NCBI RefSeq assembly: GCF_001949145.1
Contig: NW_019091673.1
Span: 89,592 to 126,817, forward strand
Reading direction: 5' to 3'
Source of the DNA: Acanthaster planci
Lineage: Eukaryota; Echinodermata; Asteroidea; Valvatida; Acanthasteridae
Length of the DNA: 37,226 bases
The notes beneath the pieces are model-generated. The model saw nothing but the letters and a program-made list of their open reading frames with translations, searched no databases and had not been told where the DNA came from. Below, piece after piece: positions 1 to 11,565 of this stretch (its first letter is position 1; the number at the start of each line of letters is the position of its first letter). Made by a program: the position numbers and the translations under genes.

Positions 1-549
1 TGTAAAATGTGCTCTATCAACTTATTTTACAGTAAAATATCTGAGGGCTTTATTTTTTGAATTTATCATTACATGAAGCAACTTGAACAATATTGCTCGA
101 AGTCAACTGATTTCTCTCCACAGCTAAAACGACTAAGGCCGGTTAAGGAAATTGTAACAGAGGTCTGCACTGATTCTTATTTGCATGTTAATTCCTACAT
201 GTAAGTAGCCATGACTCCTACTAGTACATGTAGTTGCGTGTTTTCATGCCAATTCCCATTCACCATTTTCTCTTTCATCTTATAAATTAACATTTATGGA
301 AAACTGACTGTCTGAGCCTCCCCAAAACTCACAAAAGGTCAGCCTGTGAAAACTCTGAGAGTTCTGATGTGGTAAACTAATATCATTTCTCCCGCTAATT
401 CTACCCAAGAATGTCAAATTGTATAACAAACCCAGACATTATGAACTGATGAATAATGATGAACATGTATATACTGTCTTTGAAACTGAAACTGCTGGTT
501 CTCAAGTTCCAATCAGAAGGATCTCAACAACATTGTACTCGTCACTTAC
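1..549 (-). other. Intron 3 of the p53-family gene (partial)
   Basis: This begins with the GTAAGT donor at 549 and runs off the left edge. No exon of the DNA-binding domain is seen on the minus strand. Confidence 0.7.
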
Positions 550-680
550 TTGCTAGGCAAGGCTTGAGATGCAGCACTAGTTGGAGGTGGGGTAGTGGTG
601 GTTGTATCAGTGGAATACTCGGATAATGGAGGTCCTGGAGCAGCATTGTCTGGCAACATATTGGGCTGGAAGGACTGGGT
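550..680 (-). CDS. p53/p63/p73 family protein, Pro/Thr-rich exon 3, runs to the DNA-binding domain
   Basis: The acceptor TTTGTTTGTTTTGCAG precedes 680 and the donor CAA|GTAAGT follows 550. The 131-nt exon enters in phase 0 and leaves in phase 2. It encodes a low-complexity linker with PGPPLSEYSTD, then a run of five Thr and three Pro, then SAASQALPS. The two leftover bases AA would be completed to Asn by the next exon if it starts with C or T. That gives LPSN, the sequence that in p63 and p73 stands directly before the DNA-binding domain. This is the Pro-rich region that in p53 links activation and DNA-binding domains. The next exon is outside the window: I find no acceptor or DNA-binding-domain motif on the minus strand between 549 and 1. 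Intron 2, between this exon and exon 2, is 7.9 kb. Confidence 0.82.
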
Positions 681-2214
681 CTGCAAAACAAACAAAAAAC
701 ACTTTGTCAGTTAGATCTGAAGAAACATTTTTAGTTACAGTGCATAATTTCATCTGTTTGAATTCTTCATGGAAGTACTATGTGTACATTAACACGCTGA
801 GGGCAGCATGAATCACCACAATTTACCCAGCAAAGGATCCATGTTTCAAGCAAGGCAACTTTTCCAGCCATACCACTCGGTAAGTACGCAGACACTTTCA
901 CTATTGGGTATTCATACCTCGATAAAAGTATTGTTTGCATATTGCCAGCTGCATATTGCCAGCGAAAATTTCCAACAAAGTTAACTTTTGGACATCTCAG
1001 AAACTGTACCCACCAACCTGAACAAGATTCAACAACTACGACATAATGATTCTGTGCTCATGGAGAGTACATGTAGCTCTAGGCACAGTTTACTGATTAA
1101 GTTGAAGTTGTATAAATTTTGGTACAACTACAGAAAACATCTACCCAGAACAACAGCAGTACACCCAATACAAATGACACATACTTACACACTTGAGTTA
1201 CATGTACATCTACGAGTAATAAACCACCAACAAGAGTCTACAGGTCTACAAAAATACAATTTTTCTTGGACTGTGTATCAATAACATGCCATTACCACAG
1301 ACTCTTTCATTTCTTTTTCCCTACTGGTATCACATTACATTTACATGTACATGTACATTAGAGAGTGCCCCAATAACTCATGCCTATTTGCAAACTGAAG
1401 TCTTCAAAGATGCTTTCGTTTTGAGCACTGGTTCCTTCATTTAGTACACACAAATATGGTTTTATCAAATTTGTGGTTCATGAAGCCCACACACCCAATG
1501 CCCTTCCTACTACTTTCATATACATGTATATCTTCTGCTTGCTACTTTAGTCAATATAAAAACCATGCGTACAGCCCTGCCTTTTAATGCATGTTCATGT
1601 ATTACGAGTGCTCTTGTTGCCGCTGTCTTTATTTTGTTTTTAATTTTTGATGTTTGTTACATGTAAATGCTTGTCAGTAGTGTGCTTTAATGTACCCCAC
1701 TGTTTTGATGTTTAATTTTGAGTATTTTTTTTACACTCTTGAATATATTTTTCCCAATTGTTTGTAATTGCAAGTTTAATGAATTTTATTGCAACTGCTG
1801 GGTAGGCTTGTGCGGCACTTCCGGTTCCAATTGGAACTGCAGTTCAAAAAAAAATAAATTTGGAATCAGAATCCGCGGCTCTGCTTTTGTGAAGAACCAG
1901 GTACCAACCATTGGCAGTTCCACATTCAAAGAGCCGACTTCAAACATCAAATCCGAGTCCCACTCACCACTCAGCCCCCGTAACAAACATTGAATCCGAG
2001 TTACCGCTCCAGTATGTACCCGGTATAGCGTGCTGTAAATTTTGTTAGGCACCCTTCCACACAAAGGAAAATGCTACACAAATGCACTGTAAAATACCCT
2101 TGTGTCTGGGTACCAAACAACACTGGTTATTGCAAGCGTGGTGCAGTAGCTGGAAGACATGAAACTGGAAGACTGTTTTACATATGGCTGTGTCTTCAAC
2201 ATTGGTAAATTTTG

Positions 2215-2480
2215 CCTGGTTTCCTATAGTAGTAGTCCTCCACCAATCCAGGGGGGATTATGGAGGTTCTGTCCTGGATGTCCATCTGGGAGCAGCATCT
2301 GCTGTGGCTGAAAAGTCCAATGCGAGAATGACAGTCCCAGCCGCAGCAAGCACTGATGAAGGCTGAGGTGGGTCTGTCCGTTGGTGGCTTGGCCTTCGTC
2401 TCTAAAACAAAGTCGCCATTGCCGTGCTTTTCCTGCAGCCGAGTAAACTGTCTTAATTCAAGGCTGTACGTGAATTGTGT
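2215..2480 (-). pseudogene. C-terminal remnant of a LINE ORF2 (Cys/His motif end)
   Basis: The minus-strand frame here includes CGWDCHSRIGLFSHSR followed by CCS. This fits the C-terminal Cys/His segment (pattern C..C..SRIGL.SH.R.C) common at the end of non-LTR retrotransposon polyproteins. It is followed by MDIQDRTSIIPP and GLVEDYY, which reads like the tail of the same protein. Before it lies a basic segment (LRQFTRLQEKHG). It sits 3' of the reverse transcriptase fragment at 2755-2990 on the same strand, the order expected for one decayed copy with its middle deleted. It lies in sense orientation within intron 2 of the p53-family gene. Confidence 0.6.
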
Positions 2481-2754
2481 GCTCAGCACACAACACACCC
2501 ATACACAATGCGACTTGCTGTACATGTATGCAGGTGCGGTAAGTCACGAGTGAGCCTTGTTTTGAAGACCACATTACGCTGCAAGGCGGTGCCGTAAATA
2601 TAGACTCAAGGGTAAAATTTAACTTATTTCTTCATGTTTCATTTCCCTTTCCCTTCATTCCCATTTTCATTTTGGGGGGAGAATAATCACTCAGTACTTG
2701 CCCTTTTTAATGGAAAATACAGACGTTTTTCTGTTTTACAAAAAAAAAAGGAAT

Positions 2755-2990
2755 TCCGGCTAAAACCGGAAAAGAGGCACCTCTGTGATCAGACTGAGCA
2801 GGGTAAGAGGGCAGCCAATCTTTGCTAAGATCTTGAAGAGTCCATCCCTGCTGACGAGGTCGAAGGCCTTCGTAAGATCGAAGAAGGCGATGTACAAGTC
2901 CTTTTTCTGTTCCCTGCACTTCTCTTGGAGTTGTCTCAGGGAGAACACCATATCAACGGAAGACCTCTCAGCTCAGAACCAATCCTAGCT
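2755..2990 (-). pseudogene. Broken LINE reverse transcriptase fragment
   Basis: The minus strand reads AERSSVDMVFSLRQLQEK, then CREQKKDLYIAFFDLTKAFD, then LVSRDGLFKILAKIGCP. This is the RT palm region with the F-D-L-x-K-A-F-D block of non-LTR retrotransposons. It is clearly dead: in-frame stops occur upstream (a TGA directly before AERSS and a TAG four codons before that). Similarity is lost after about LLSLI, at an A-run near 2740. The TGA sits where this element class normally has an Arg codon, consistent with CpG decay. No endonuclease domain or 5' end is visible. The exact clade (for example CR1- or RTE-like) was not determined. Confidence 0.75.
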
Positions 2991-5900
2991 ACTGTACTTT
3001 CCTTCGCACCCCCCACCCCATCGTTATGAAGATGATGCAAATACTCAGGGTACAAAAGAAGACTTTATGTTCTCACAAACATCTGCTTTGTAAATTTAGA
3101 CATGTGAAGTTCAACCACTCAGGCCTATGGAGTACCTACAGCTACACGTATATATGTAGGTGTGATGTCATTTTGAACCACAGTTACTGTGCAAACGAAT
3201 GGAGTGCGCATGCGCGTCGGTTCACCCACTGGTTCATGCGCTTATGCCTTTTTGAGCATGACATATTCACTTTTGGTACTCTACAGTGCCAATACCTACA
3301 CGTAATGTAGGTATATATGGTATCAACATGCACAGTATTAAATCTTACATTTTCACCGAGTCTGTAACAAATTATGGTTCACAAAAAGATATTTAGTACT
3401 CCCATCCTTTTGGCAAAACAAATAAAGAGAAAAATAAAAGAATCTTACCACCTACCCACCCGAATTTTTTTCCAGAGTAATAAAAAACATATAAAAGATA
3501 AAAAGAAAAGGAAAAATAATATAAAAAGAATATACATGTACACGTACATGTATATTCTTTTCTGTTTGGTGCTGTGTGCTTACACTACCGGTACATGACT
3601 ATTCCATCACATGGGCCTAAAACCTGAATACTGAAACCAATGTCACAGAGATACTGTATCAAACACATGACCCATCACAATGAAAGCATGGTCACTGTCA
3701 CAAGGTGAGTGCCTCATGCTGGACATGAGACAAAAATACCGGTACATAAACATACATTTATGCAGGTAAATACATATATCTCATCTAGCAAAATCAATGG
3801 ACTTTTTAAATCTTGCATTGATAGAGAAATTCCATATTATATAAAAAGGTTAGTTGATATTTCTCAGGTCAGCTTTCATCTGTTGACAATTTCAGTTCAA
3901 CAATGTAATTCTATGTAATTAACATTGAACTGAGGAAGATAACCCTGAAGCGAAAGTCAAACATTGTTTATGACAGACACACACTGGTACATGCGCTGTA
4001 CCTGTACAGTGTGTCCATGTCCATTCAACTGTCAAAAGGACGCTGAATATGAATTGGATCAACTGGTTTTTATTTACGACCTCATGAAAATGAACTTTTC
4101 AAAAAGTTGTTCATACTGCCCAACACACTCACACGTGACCAAGCAATTTCTCTTCCAAATATTTGCTGACACGATAACAATAAATGAAGCACATAGCCAG
4201 TTTACAATCAAAATAAACCCAGTACCATGATCATGGGATGTGTAAACCATATCCTTAGCAGCATTTCCTTTCTCAAATTCTTAGACATATTCACTTACTG
4301 TAAAATCATTACTAACCTACAGTACATGTACTCAGTTCACAAACAAGTATTGCAACATATTATTAAATACCTCTTTTTGGCTTGCTTTCTGGCCCAAGAG
4401 AGTTTGAAAGAAATTATCTCACCGTAGCGACCCACAATGCACTATTCTCACTTAAACGAATGCCCAAATGCAGAAAACAAAGGTTCGACCATCGACTTAC
4501 ATGTATGCCTTCTTTTCCTTGTTAGACACTCTGAAATTGGATGCTTTAGAGAAAGCATATCATGTACAGTCATTTGCAAAAGTTTAAAACCACCTTAAGT
4601 TTTATTGGTGTTTCTGTCACTGGGCCTGCATTACACTGTCTCACTGAATGATTACTTAACATGATTTTACAGTGGTGCATAACATAAGTGTAGTGCTATA
4701 TACCCATTTGAATGAGATTTTTAACAAAGGCAGGTCTTGTATGACATTTTGTTTGCAAGACAGCATGGGTAATAAAAAACCAGTCTAAGCAATCAGAAAT
4801 AAAGGAAGGAACACTGAATATTAGACTGTTCACATGTAAATCATGGAAATGTGGTCAAAAATGTTCAACCAAGGTACCAAGGTTATGAAAATAATCATAC
4901 ATGTAAATTGCCATGATTGATTGGTTTAAGTTTGGTTTTCTTTCCGGTTAACACATTTTCTATGGGTGGCCCTAAACTTTTACAAATGACTGTACATTCA
5001 CTTCTGTCACATACCGGGTATTCTTCAGATTTAATTTGCTGGCTTCATAACGAGATACGCCTAAGAGCAAAGTTATTTTTCAGCAATGCTTCACATACAA
5101 TGAGAACTCCCAAACACATGTCAGCTCCCCATACACACAAATTCAGAGTCATTTACAATGCCATAAAAATATCAGTGTTTCCATTTGAAGAAATTTAATA
5201 TAATTCCTTAGAGTAATTTTGATGAGAATGTCTCACAACATAACTACTTTGCACTTCCTAATGAGTGTCAATTCAACTGAAAATGGCAAAAAAAATTTCC
5301 ATGTCAATCTGTTGCATGATCTGAAGACAGGAGACCATCCAACCACAAATTATAAATACTTCTTGGAGTTGGAGAGAATGCATGATGATTTTCATTCTTC
5401 TCTTTTACAAACTTCAGATGTTGAAGACCAGAATTTCATCCCACAATGAAAATTTTAAAATGACTTCGAAGCAAACAAATTTGATTCTATACAGTCAATG
5501 GTACCCACGCATGTATTCCCACTTTCAACAATTTCACTTTAGGTGTAAACAACTACTGGTGCCCTGCAATCAGTGAATAGAAAGCCAGTTCCTATATTTC
5601 CATAATTAGTCAAAAATCCAAGACAGAGAGACCACACATGTACATGTACAGCAACCCAAATCCCGGCAAACTTATCAGTTCAGTAAATGTTTTTACTGGA
5701 TGCATCTTCCACCTACATGTACATGTAAGTACAACTGTTGGCCACTGACGTCATTGAGTTCGAAAGAAAGTTGTTCAATGTAGAAAGTAAAGCGCCCTCT
5801 CTCATTTGTGTACACAGCTGATTACCCCAACCTTTTTTCCATTTCACTGAATGTAACTGAATCAACCATACTTTCTTCAACCCCCCCGAAACTACTCAAA

Positions 5901-8602
5901 TTACCCTTAATCTTACACTTGTATTCAAGTGCCTATTTTAATCACGTTTTTCAACACATTTTGGGGGAAAGGAAGAACAAGAAGAAATTCTACAGGGATC
6001 CAGTGTCATAGCCCAACATAGCATGCTATTACATTACATGCAAAGTACTGTACACTGACTTCATAATTGGCTAGTTAATCTGTCTTCCTGTCCTATGACA
6101 CACAACTTGTTTTCATTACCTACCAAAAGCTACCGTAAGAATTAAAAAGCACTTCTCCTTACAAACTAAACACACACCTTTGGGACGTTAGTGTCTTTCA
6201 TTACCTGGTTCACGTTTTTTTATCTCACCACTTGTTCACTTTTCAATATCAAACTCACAGGTTAACATTTATCCTGGTCTAGATATTGGTGCATTCCATT
6301 GCTTAATCTACATTGTAACATAATACCATGGGGAACTGCAACACTTTACATTTCAAACTTCCTAGAAAATTTCAATTTAATCTTATACCTTCTTCAGACA
6401 AATCAAATTAAAGGTGTGGGATACACACATCTACACATTCCCCGAAAAAGTCAACCAGATAAAATATGGAGTTTACCTGTGTTTCTCTGACCATCGTTAG
6501 ACCAATGTTGCATAGCCACTGCATGCTAGGATTTACGTCGTAGCTATCCGTTGACATTCCCTCTATTAGTAAAGTCCCAAATGAAATACCTATTTTTTGA
6601 TTCCAGCGTGTATCATCATCATCAAGGAGCAGGGCAGTCTGCCCGAACTACTTTCCTGGCCTGGGTGACTTGCATAAACATGAGCCAAGGCAGACCTTGA
6701 AATCCATATTCAGCAAGGCAATTTCCTTATTTGTATCACAGAGAGAAGCTCCAGCCAATCAGATTATCAGGATCCTGGCAAATTATTTCATATTCATGAT
6801 GTTGTGGTTGACATGCCACTGACCTTAAATCATGGGTTTATTTAGGACTGAGCTTTGTTAACTTATTTTTACACACAGCCCGGGCAAGCTCAGACTTGTC
6901 CAAAGCTGACTGGGGCAAAACCATTTTACACATGGCAGGGGTGGTACAAAGAAGCCTGAACTACAGTGGACGTAAGGGTCTGTGTACATGTCCAAGGAAG
7001 GAAATTACTCCTGTGCAACACAGAAACTACAAATACAAGTCTTTCTACTTTCTTTTAAATATAAATTTTCCCACATTACATGAACATTCCGATAAGATGC
7101 ATGTAGTTAAATACCCCAACAATTCAGGTTTTACCCTAATGAACCAGAATAATGAAATAGTCCATGCTAGTAAGGTCACCTTATTTGAATACAACTGCTT
7201 TGTTATTGAATAAGTGCCAATCTGTAAATGAGCCAATAAAGTTGTTTTGACTGTGGGCTATACCATTCTCAATGAGGTGGTTGTCAAAATAAACAGCATC
7301 CACAAGCACAGGAATTATATAGAGAGCCCTCTAGTGGCCAAAGTAAAGGAAAAATTGAAAAATTTTATTGATTTACATGTACATGTACACGTAACTGTTC
7401 AAAGTTGGGAATTTTTTCTTTTACTTGCACGATGATTTCACTGAATAAAATGTGAACAACTTTTTAATGCTAACTGATAAATGCTGTATACCCGGCACAA
7501 TGAAGGAATAAAAAGAAACCAGAAAAAAAACAGAATATGAAGAACCTGTCTCCAGTAAGTTACACATGTGTCAACAGTGCTAATTTTTGTTACTGTACTC
7601 CATCATATCCCTGGGGAAATCCCAAATAAATTGTGCAATACAAGCTAGATTTCTTAAACCACTGGAGTAACCTTCCCTAGCTGTTCATCTGGCCAAAACA
7701 ACACAAGCCACAAAGACACAATGGAAGCATAACAAGTTCATGTCTATCTAGGTTTACATGTACAAGCAAACCCCAAGGACTTTGAAAATTATTTCTTCTA
7801 GGCCTCACCTTTGCTTTTACAGACCACCAGAATGAATGGAAATCTTGCTGAAATATCTTTAGTAATGCAGAGCATACATGAATTCATTAATTAAATGATA
7901 TCAGGATCAGTGCCCTGACACATGTACATGTATGTCCACATGAGGACACTTGTGTTCTGTGAACATATACTGTTGGTGACAATGTACATGTACATATACA
8001 TCTTCTACACATTCTTGGCACCATACTTTCCACAGCAAACAATCCTACCAGTACAATGTTCAATACCACCAACATACCGGGTACATACATGTAAATAAAC
8101 ATTCCAAAGGCCATTAGGCTCACTTTCTATTGGGGAAAGGAAACCAACTTCAGATACATGATGGATTGACTCCAGACAGAGGATGGATGAAAGAGGAAGG
8201 AAAAGTACATTGTACACCATGGAAAGCATTCATTCACTAATCAAAGTAAGAAATTGTGAATGCAAGTCTGGCTGTTTTTGCAAAGTCATTGAACTTCAAT
8301 AAAATCTGGGCCAGGATCCAAGGCAGCTGAAAGGTCAAAAGGCAATGCTTACAAGGGCTATCCAGCACATTTGGAGGCCTACAAGTCAAGCTTTATTGCC
8401 CTACCTGAGCTTACATGCATGGTACATTTACCATGCTTTTTGTTCCTTTGACTCTTCTCAAAGTGAATGTATCTTTTTTTTTGTTAAGTACCCTTTAAAA
8501 AGGAATCACTCTATGTTTCTTTAACCTTTTCAAATTACCATCGATTTTGAATCACATACCCAAGTCTGGTGAAAATGAGTACATGCATGTATCGGTACTT
8601 AC

Positions 8603-8753
8603 CTGAGGAAAGTTAGTAATGTCTGGAGCAATGCCTTGTGGAGCCAGCTCAACGTGCTGTAACTGCACATCAATGTTGTTTTCGATCATTTCCCCAGGTT
8701 GGAACTCTGAAAAGTTCCAGGATGTAGGATCCCCATAGGATGAAATGAGATTC
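8603..8753 (-). CDS. p53/p63/p73 family protein, linker exon 2
   Basis: This 151-nt exon continues the p53-family N-terminus between the first activation motif and the Pro-rich region. The acceptor is a pyrimidine-rich run ending in CTGCAAATAG, and the first G completes the Gly codon left open by exon 1. It then gives 50 codons and ends at a consensus donor CAG|GTAAGT in phase 0. The product contains SWNFSEFQPGEMIE, an aromatic and acidic stretch that may act as the second activation segment, as W53/F54 do in human p53; that role is inference. The remainder (IDVQLQ through TNFPQ) has no motif I recognise. It is supported chiefly by matching phase on both sides and by codon-like sequence. Intron 1 (8754-11288) is 2.5 kb. 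Confidence 0.8.
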
Positions 8754-9789
8754 CTATTTGCAGAAGCAAAAAGAATTTGTTCTGAGTAAAGTTTACCCAG
8801 CACAAACCCGGAATAATTCTGGGTTAATTTGTATATACAGCCCTCCAAACAGCTGATGTGTTATGACATACGTGAACATGTACGAGTAGTGACAAAATGT
8901 ATCTTAAACAATACGACACTTCCACATGTTTAATAATATGCATGTAATTATTGTGTGTAGACATGTGCAATATTAGGGGAGAATCACATAACGGATGTAG
9001 GGCACTTGATTTTTATTCCTTTGACTCTGCAACAATGAAGTAGATTTGATGCATACTGCATTTGCCACAAATCTAGTGCTTTGATAACCCGGAATTTATT
9101 TATAATCGATTCTACTTCTGTCCTTAAGGGACTATGCTTCAAAGAGATTCTAAATTACCAAAAATTTAACCTTTCAGCACTAAAACATGGAACAGCACTC
9201 AATGACACCAGTATATCCCCAGTTGGGTTTAGCAGTTCCTACAAGAACCAGACTATGGAGTTGGGAGGGGGAGGCAGAACACTTAGAAAATGCCATTCTT
9301 TTTTAGCACCTTGCAGGACTAAAATACAACAGTGTCGATGACATTTCACCATTATGAAGTGAAAAATTGTTTGGTATTATGAACTTGAAGACTGCAAGAG
9401 CTGCTGATACTGACTGAGGACAGGGGTGCGAGTGAAGCATTCAAAAAAATGGGTGAAAATAGATGAGACTACAAGCTTGAAGCGGGAAGCATACGGCGTG
9501 GGGTCTAGGGTCCGCTTAAGGGCCACAGCAAAATTTCAAAATGTACTGTACAAGTGCCGGAATGCTCTGTGGTGCATTTTACAGCCTTCTGGTGCAACCA
9601 CTGGTCATTTCGTCTAGTAATTTATGCATATTTTCAATTTAACTTTTGTTTCACATTTGCCTGAAACTTCCTGAAAGCTAAAATAAACTAGTAAATGTCA
9701 AGGTTTGTAGAGTGAGTTGGCCCTTTTCCCACCTGATATTTCCACATTTCAATTCTTTGTTACAAAGAATGCACATCGCATACATGTAC

Positions 9790-9925
9790 GTGTCCAGGCA
9801 TTTGTATTTTCAGGGCACGGATCTTGTGCTGCCCATCTACGGTGTATTCCATCCACGTCCATTTCCGTGGATTTGTAACATGATGATCTGTCTTTGTCAA
9901 ATTGGTTGTATCCAAGTCAGAGCCT
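9790..9925 (-). CDS. Candidate alternative exon inside intron 1 of the p53-family gene
   Basis: On the minus strand TTTTCCATAG precedes 9925 and a weak donor (GGACAC|GTACAT, or CAT|GTATGC six bases later) follows 9790. The 136 nt are open and read as a charged, structured-looking peptide (GSDLDTTNLTKTDHHV, then NPRKWTWMEYTVDGQ, then HKIRALKIQMPGH). It enters in phase 2 and leaves in phase 0, exactly like exon 2, so it could replace exon 2 without shifting frame. I recognise no domain. It could equally be a relic of an inserted element. The weak donor is the main argument against it. Confidence 0.25.
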
Positions 9926-10235
9926 CTATGGAAAATTATGCACTTGTGTTGCACTGAAATTTTGGTAAGTTTTGTCCAAAAATTGTTTGATATTTCGTAT
10001 AAAATGATGTACATACCGGTAGAGCATGTAAAACCGTGCGATAATGCATGACACAAGAACTCTGCCCTGCGCCAGTTATCACGAAGCCCTTTATTGGCGA
10101 AAGCGAAAATTTATCAAACTTACTTTAACCCTCAAATTTACACTGGGATGTGTGCTACTGTGAGTTACAGAGCAAATTGTTAGTCACTACTTGCCCTGAT
10201 GCAGGAACGGCTTTATCGATTCCCACTGACAGATA

Positions 10236-10375
10236 CAGTTGAACCTCGTTAATAAGAGCACTGTTAAAACAAGAGTCTGCTTCTAACAAGGAAAATCATA
10301 GGTCCCTATCCTTTGTTTATCATTGTTTTCATTCCTGAGAATACAAGGTTCCTGTTATAACAAGGTAATTTGCCA
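10236..10375. mobile_element. Possible pogo/Tigger-like element end
   Basis: TA followed by CAGTTGAACCTCGTTAATAA resembles the terminal inverted repeat of pogo-type (Tc1/mariner superfamily) elements, which insert at TA. Inside, GTTCCTGTTATAACAAGG repeats the subterminal theme. I found no matching right-hand end, so this would be a truncated copy. The call rests on one short motif recalled from the family. Confidence 0.35.
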
Positions 10376-10952
10376 AGTCTGAAGGGCCTATTGGAAGGAA
10401 TATTGAAATTTTGTTTGTAACCAATGACAACACAATGACCAGATGGTTCCAAGGATGCTGTTTAACACACACGGCTTGCGCTTTGAGGCGCACCGAAAAA
10501 TGCCCTAACAGATTTGTATACCTATACCTGTACATGTGTGTGTACATGAACATGTACATGTATGTATGTAAGATTCAATCGTGTGCATAACGGTGCTCCA
10601 GTACTGTGTATTCGCGCGTGTTCGATGTCGGAGATAGGGCGTGCAAAATTTGGCCTGGCGGTTGTCAGTAGAAAACAAAAAAACTGAAAAAATCAGCATC
10701 TGCACAAGGAAGAAAAACAAGGAAAATCTGGCCTGTTGGTGGCAAAACAACGGAAACTGAAACTTGGCATACTCAACAAAAAAGCGGAAATCCACTAAGA
10801 ATCAGAGATTTCACACCCCCGGAAGGATAACCTGTAAATTTGTTACACCATTATCACATCAAAAGTAGTCCACCCAAAATACTGGTAATCGTTACTTCAT
10901 CGTGATTATATCGGCTTTTTCATAAGGGACTAAATACATGTACATGTACCGG

Positions 10953-11030
10953 TATGCACTTGGCCGGTCTTAAACTTGCGTTTAAGACTGGCTCAAAGGC
11001 CACAGGCAAGGGCATTAGTCACAGCGGGCA
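10953..11030. mobile_element. One-ended copy of the nested-palindrome MITE
   Basis: TATGCACTTGGCCGGTCTTAA, then a short spacer and TTTAAGACTGGCTCAA, closely match the left end of the complete element at 26634. The hairpin GCCGGTCTTAA/TTTAAGACTGGC is kept, and a GGGCATTATCA segment matches the inside of the other copy. No right-hand terminal repeat was found before the p53-family exon 1 at 11289. It lies in intron 1 of that gene. Confidence 0.6.
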
Positions 11031-11288
11031 TTATCACTTCTCAGTGGGCATCATCAAATGTTAAGATACCATCACGTGACACGTTTCGACCAATAGGAAT
11101 AGAAAAATTGTCCCGGGTATTTGCCAACGATGTGTTTATCCCTGAGGAGGGGACTCTAGGGCTGCTTATTTTCCCAATTTTCAGTGACTTCCAGACAACT
11201 TTTCTGTGGGATTTTCAGTGACTATGGAAACTGGGGGGAGGGGTAAATTAATTCAAGTCACCTTTATCTTCTGACAGATTGTGCTTAC

Positions 11289-11437
11289 CCATTGTCTGTC
11301 ATTCCATTGATCTGTGACCACAGCAGGTTGAATGTGTCTTGTGACAGAGGCTGGGAGAGATTCAGACCAGCATCCGAGTTCTGGGACATGTTCTGGTCAA
11401 ATGGGGCACAATTTGGCTGTTCCTCTTCTCCCGACAT
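11289..11437 (-). CDS. p53/p63/p73 family protein, transactivation-domain exon (exon 1 of the supported model)
   Basis: This exon encodes the N-terminal transactivation domain of a p53-family transcription factor, a nuclear DNA-damage and developmental regulator. Read from the ATG at 11437 it gives 49 codons plus two bases. Residues 30-40 read PLSQDTFNLLW, which matches the human p53 TAD1 core (PLSQETFSDLW) at nearly every position. The MDM2-binding pattern is intact: F36, W40 and I43 fall at the spacing of human F19, W23 and L26. S32-Q33 aligns with the human Ser15 kinase site and T35 with Thr18. The donor GG|GTAAGC follows, leaving phase 2, which exon 2 completes as a Gly codon. The start is uncertain: the same frame stays open upstream to at least 11611, with another ATG at 11513, and a possible acceptor (TTTCCAG) lies before 11565. 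I chose 11437 for its A at -3 and its acidic MSGEEE start. Family assignment is firm; I do not choose between p53, p63 and p73. Confidence 0.87.
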
Positions 11438-11565
11438 CTTACAACTTATCCAAACAGCTGCTTCTCGGGTTTCAACTGAGATTCTTTTGCTTAAGTCCAC
11501 CTCCGTAGCCTCCATGGATAACAAAGAAGAAATATCAACGATCAATTTTTGCAATTCAATTGAAG

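Larger units (their letters stand above)
681..8602 (-). other. Intron 2 of the p53-family gene
   Basis: 7.9 kb with consensus ends (GTAAGT at 8602, TTTTGCAG at 681). Apart from the LINE remnants at 2215-2990 and many TACATGTA motifs I see nothing coding. Large introns here are where p63/p73 genes keep their internal promoter for N-truncated forms; I saw no clear exon for one. Confidence 0.65.
8754..11288 (-). other. Intron 1 of the p53-family gene
   Basis: 2.5 kb between GTAAGC at 11288 and the AAATAG acceptor at 8754. It contains the candidate alternative exon at 9790-9925, the possible pogo-like end and the partial MITE. Nothing else is recognised. Confidence 0.65.

Noticed and set aside
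1821-1834. Palindrome GTTCCAATTGGAAC as an operator
   Set aside because: Isolated 14-bp palindrome in a palindrome-rich intron with no other context.
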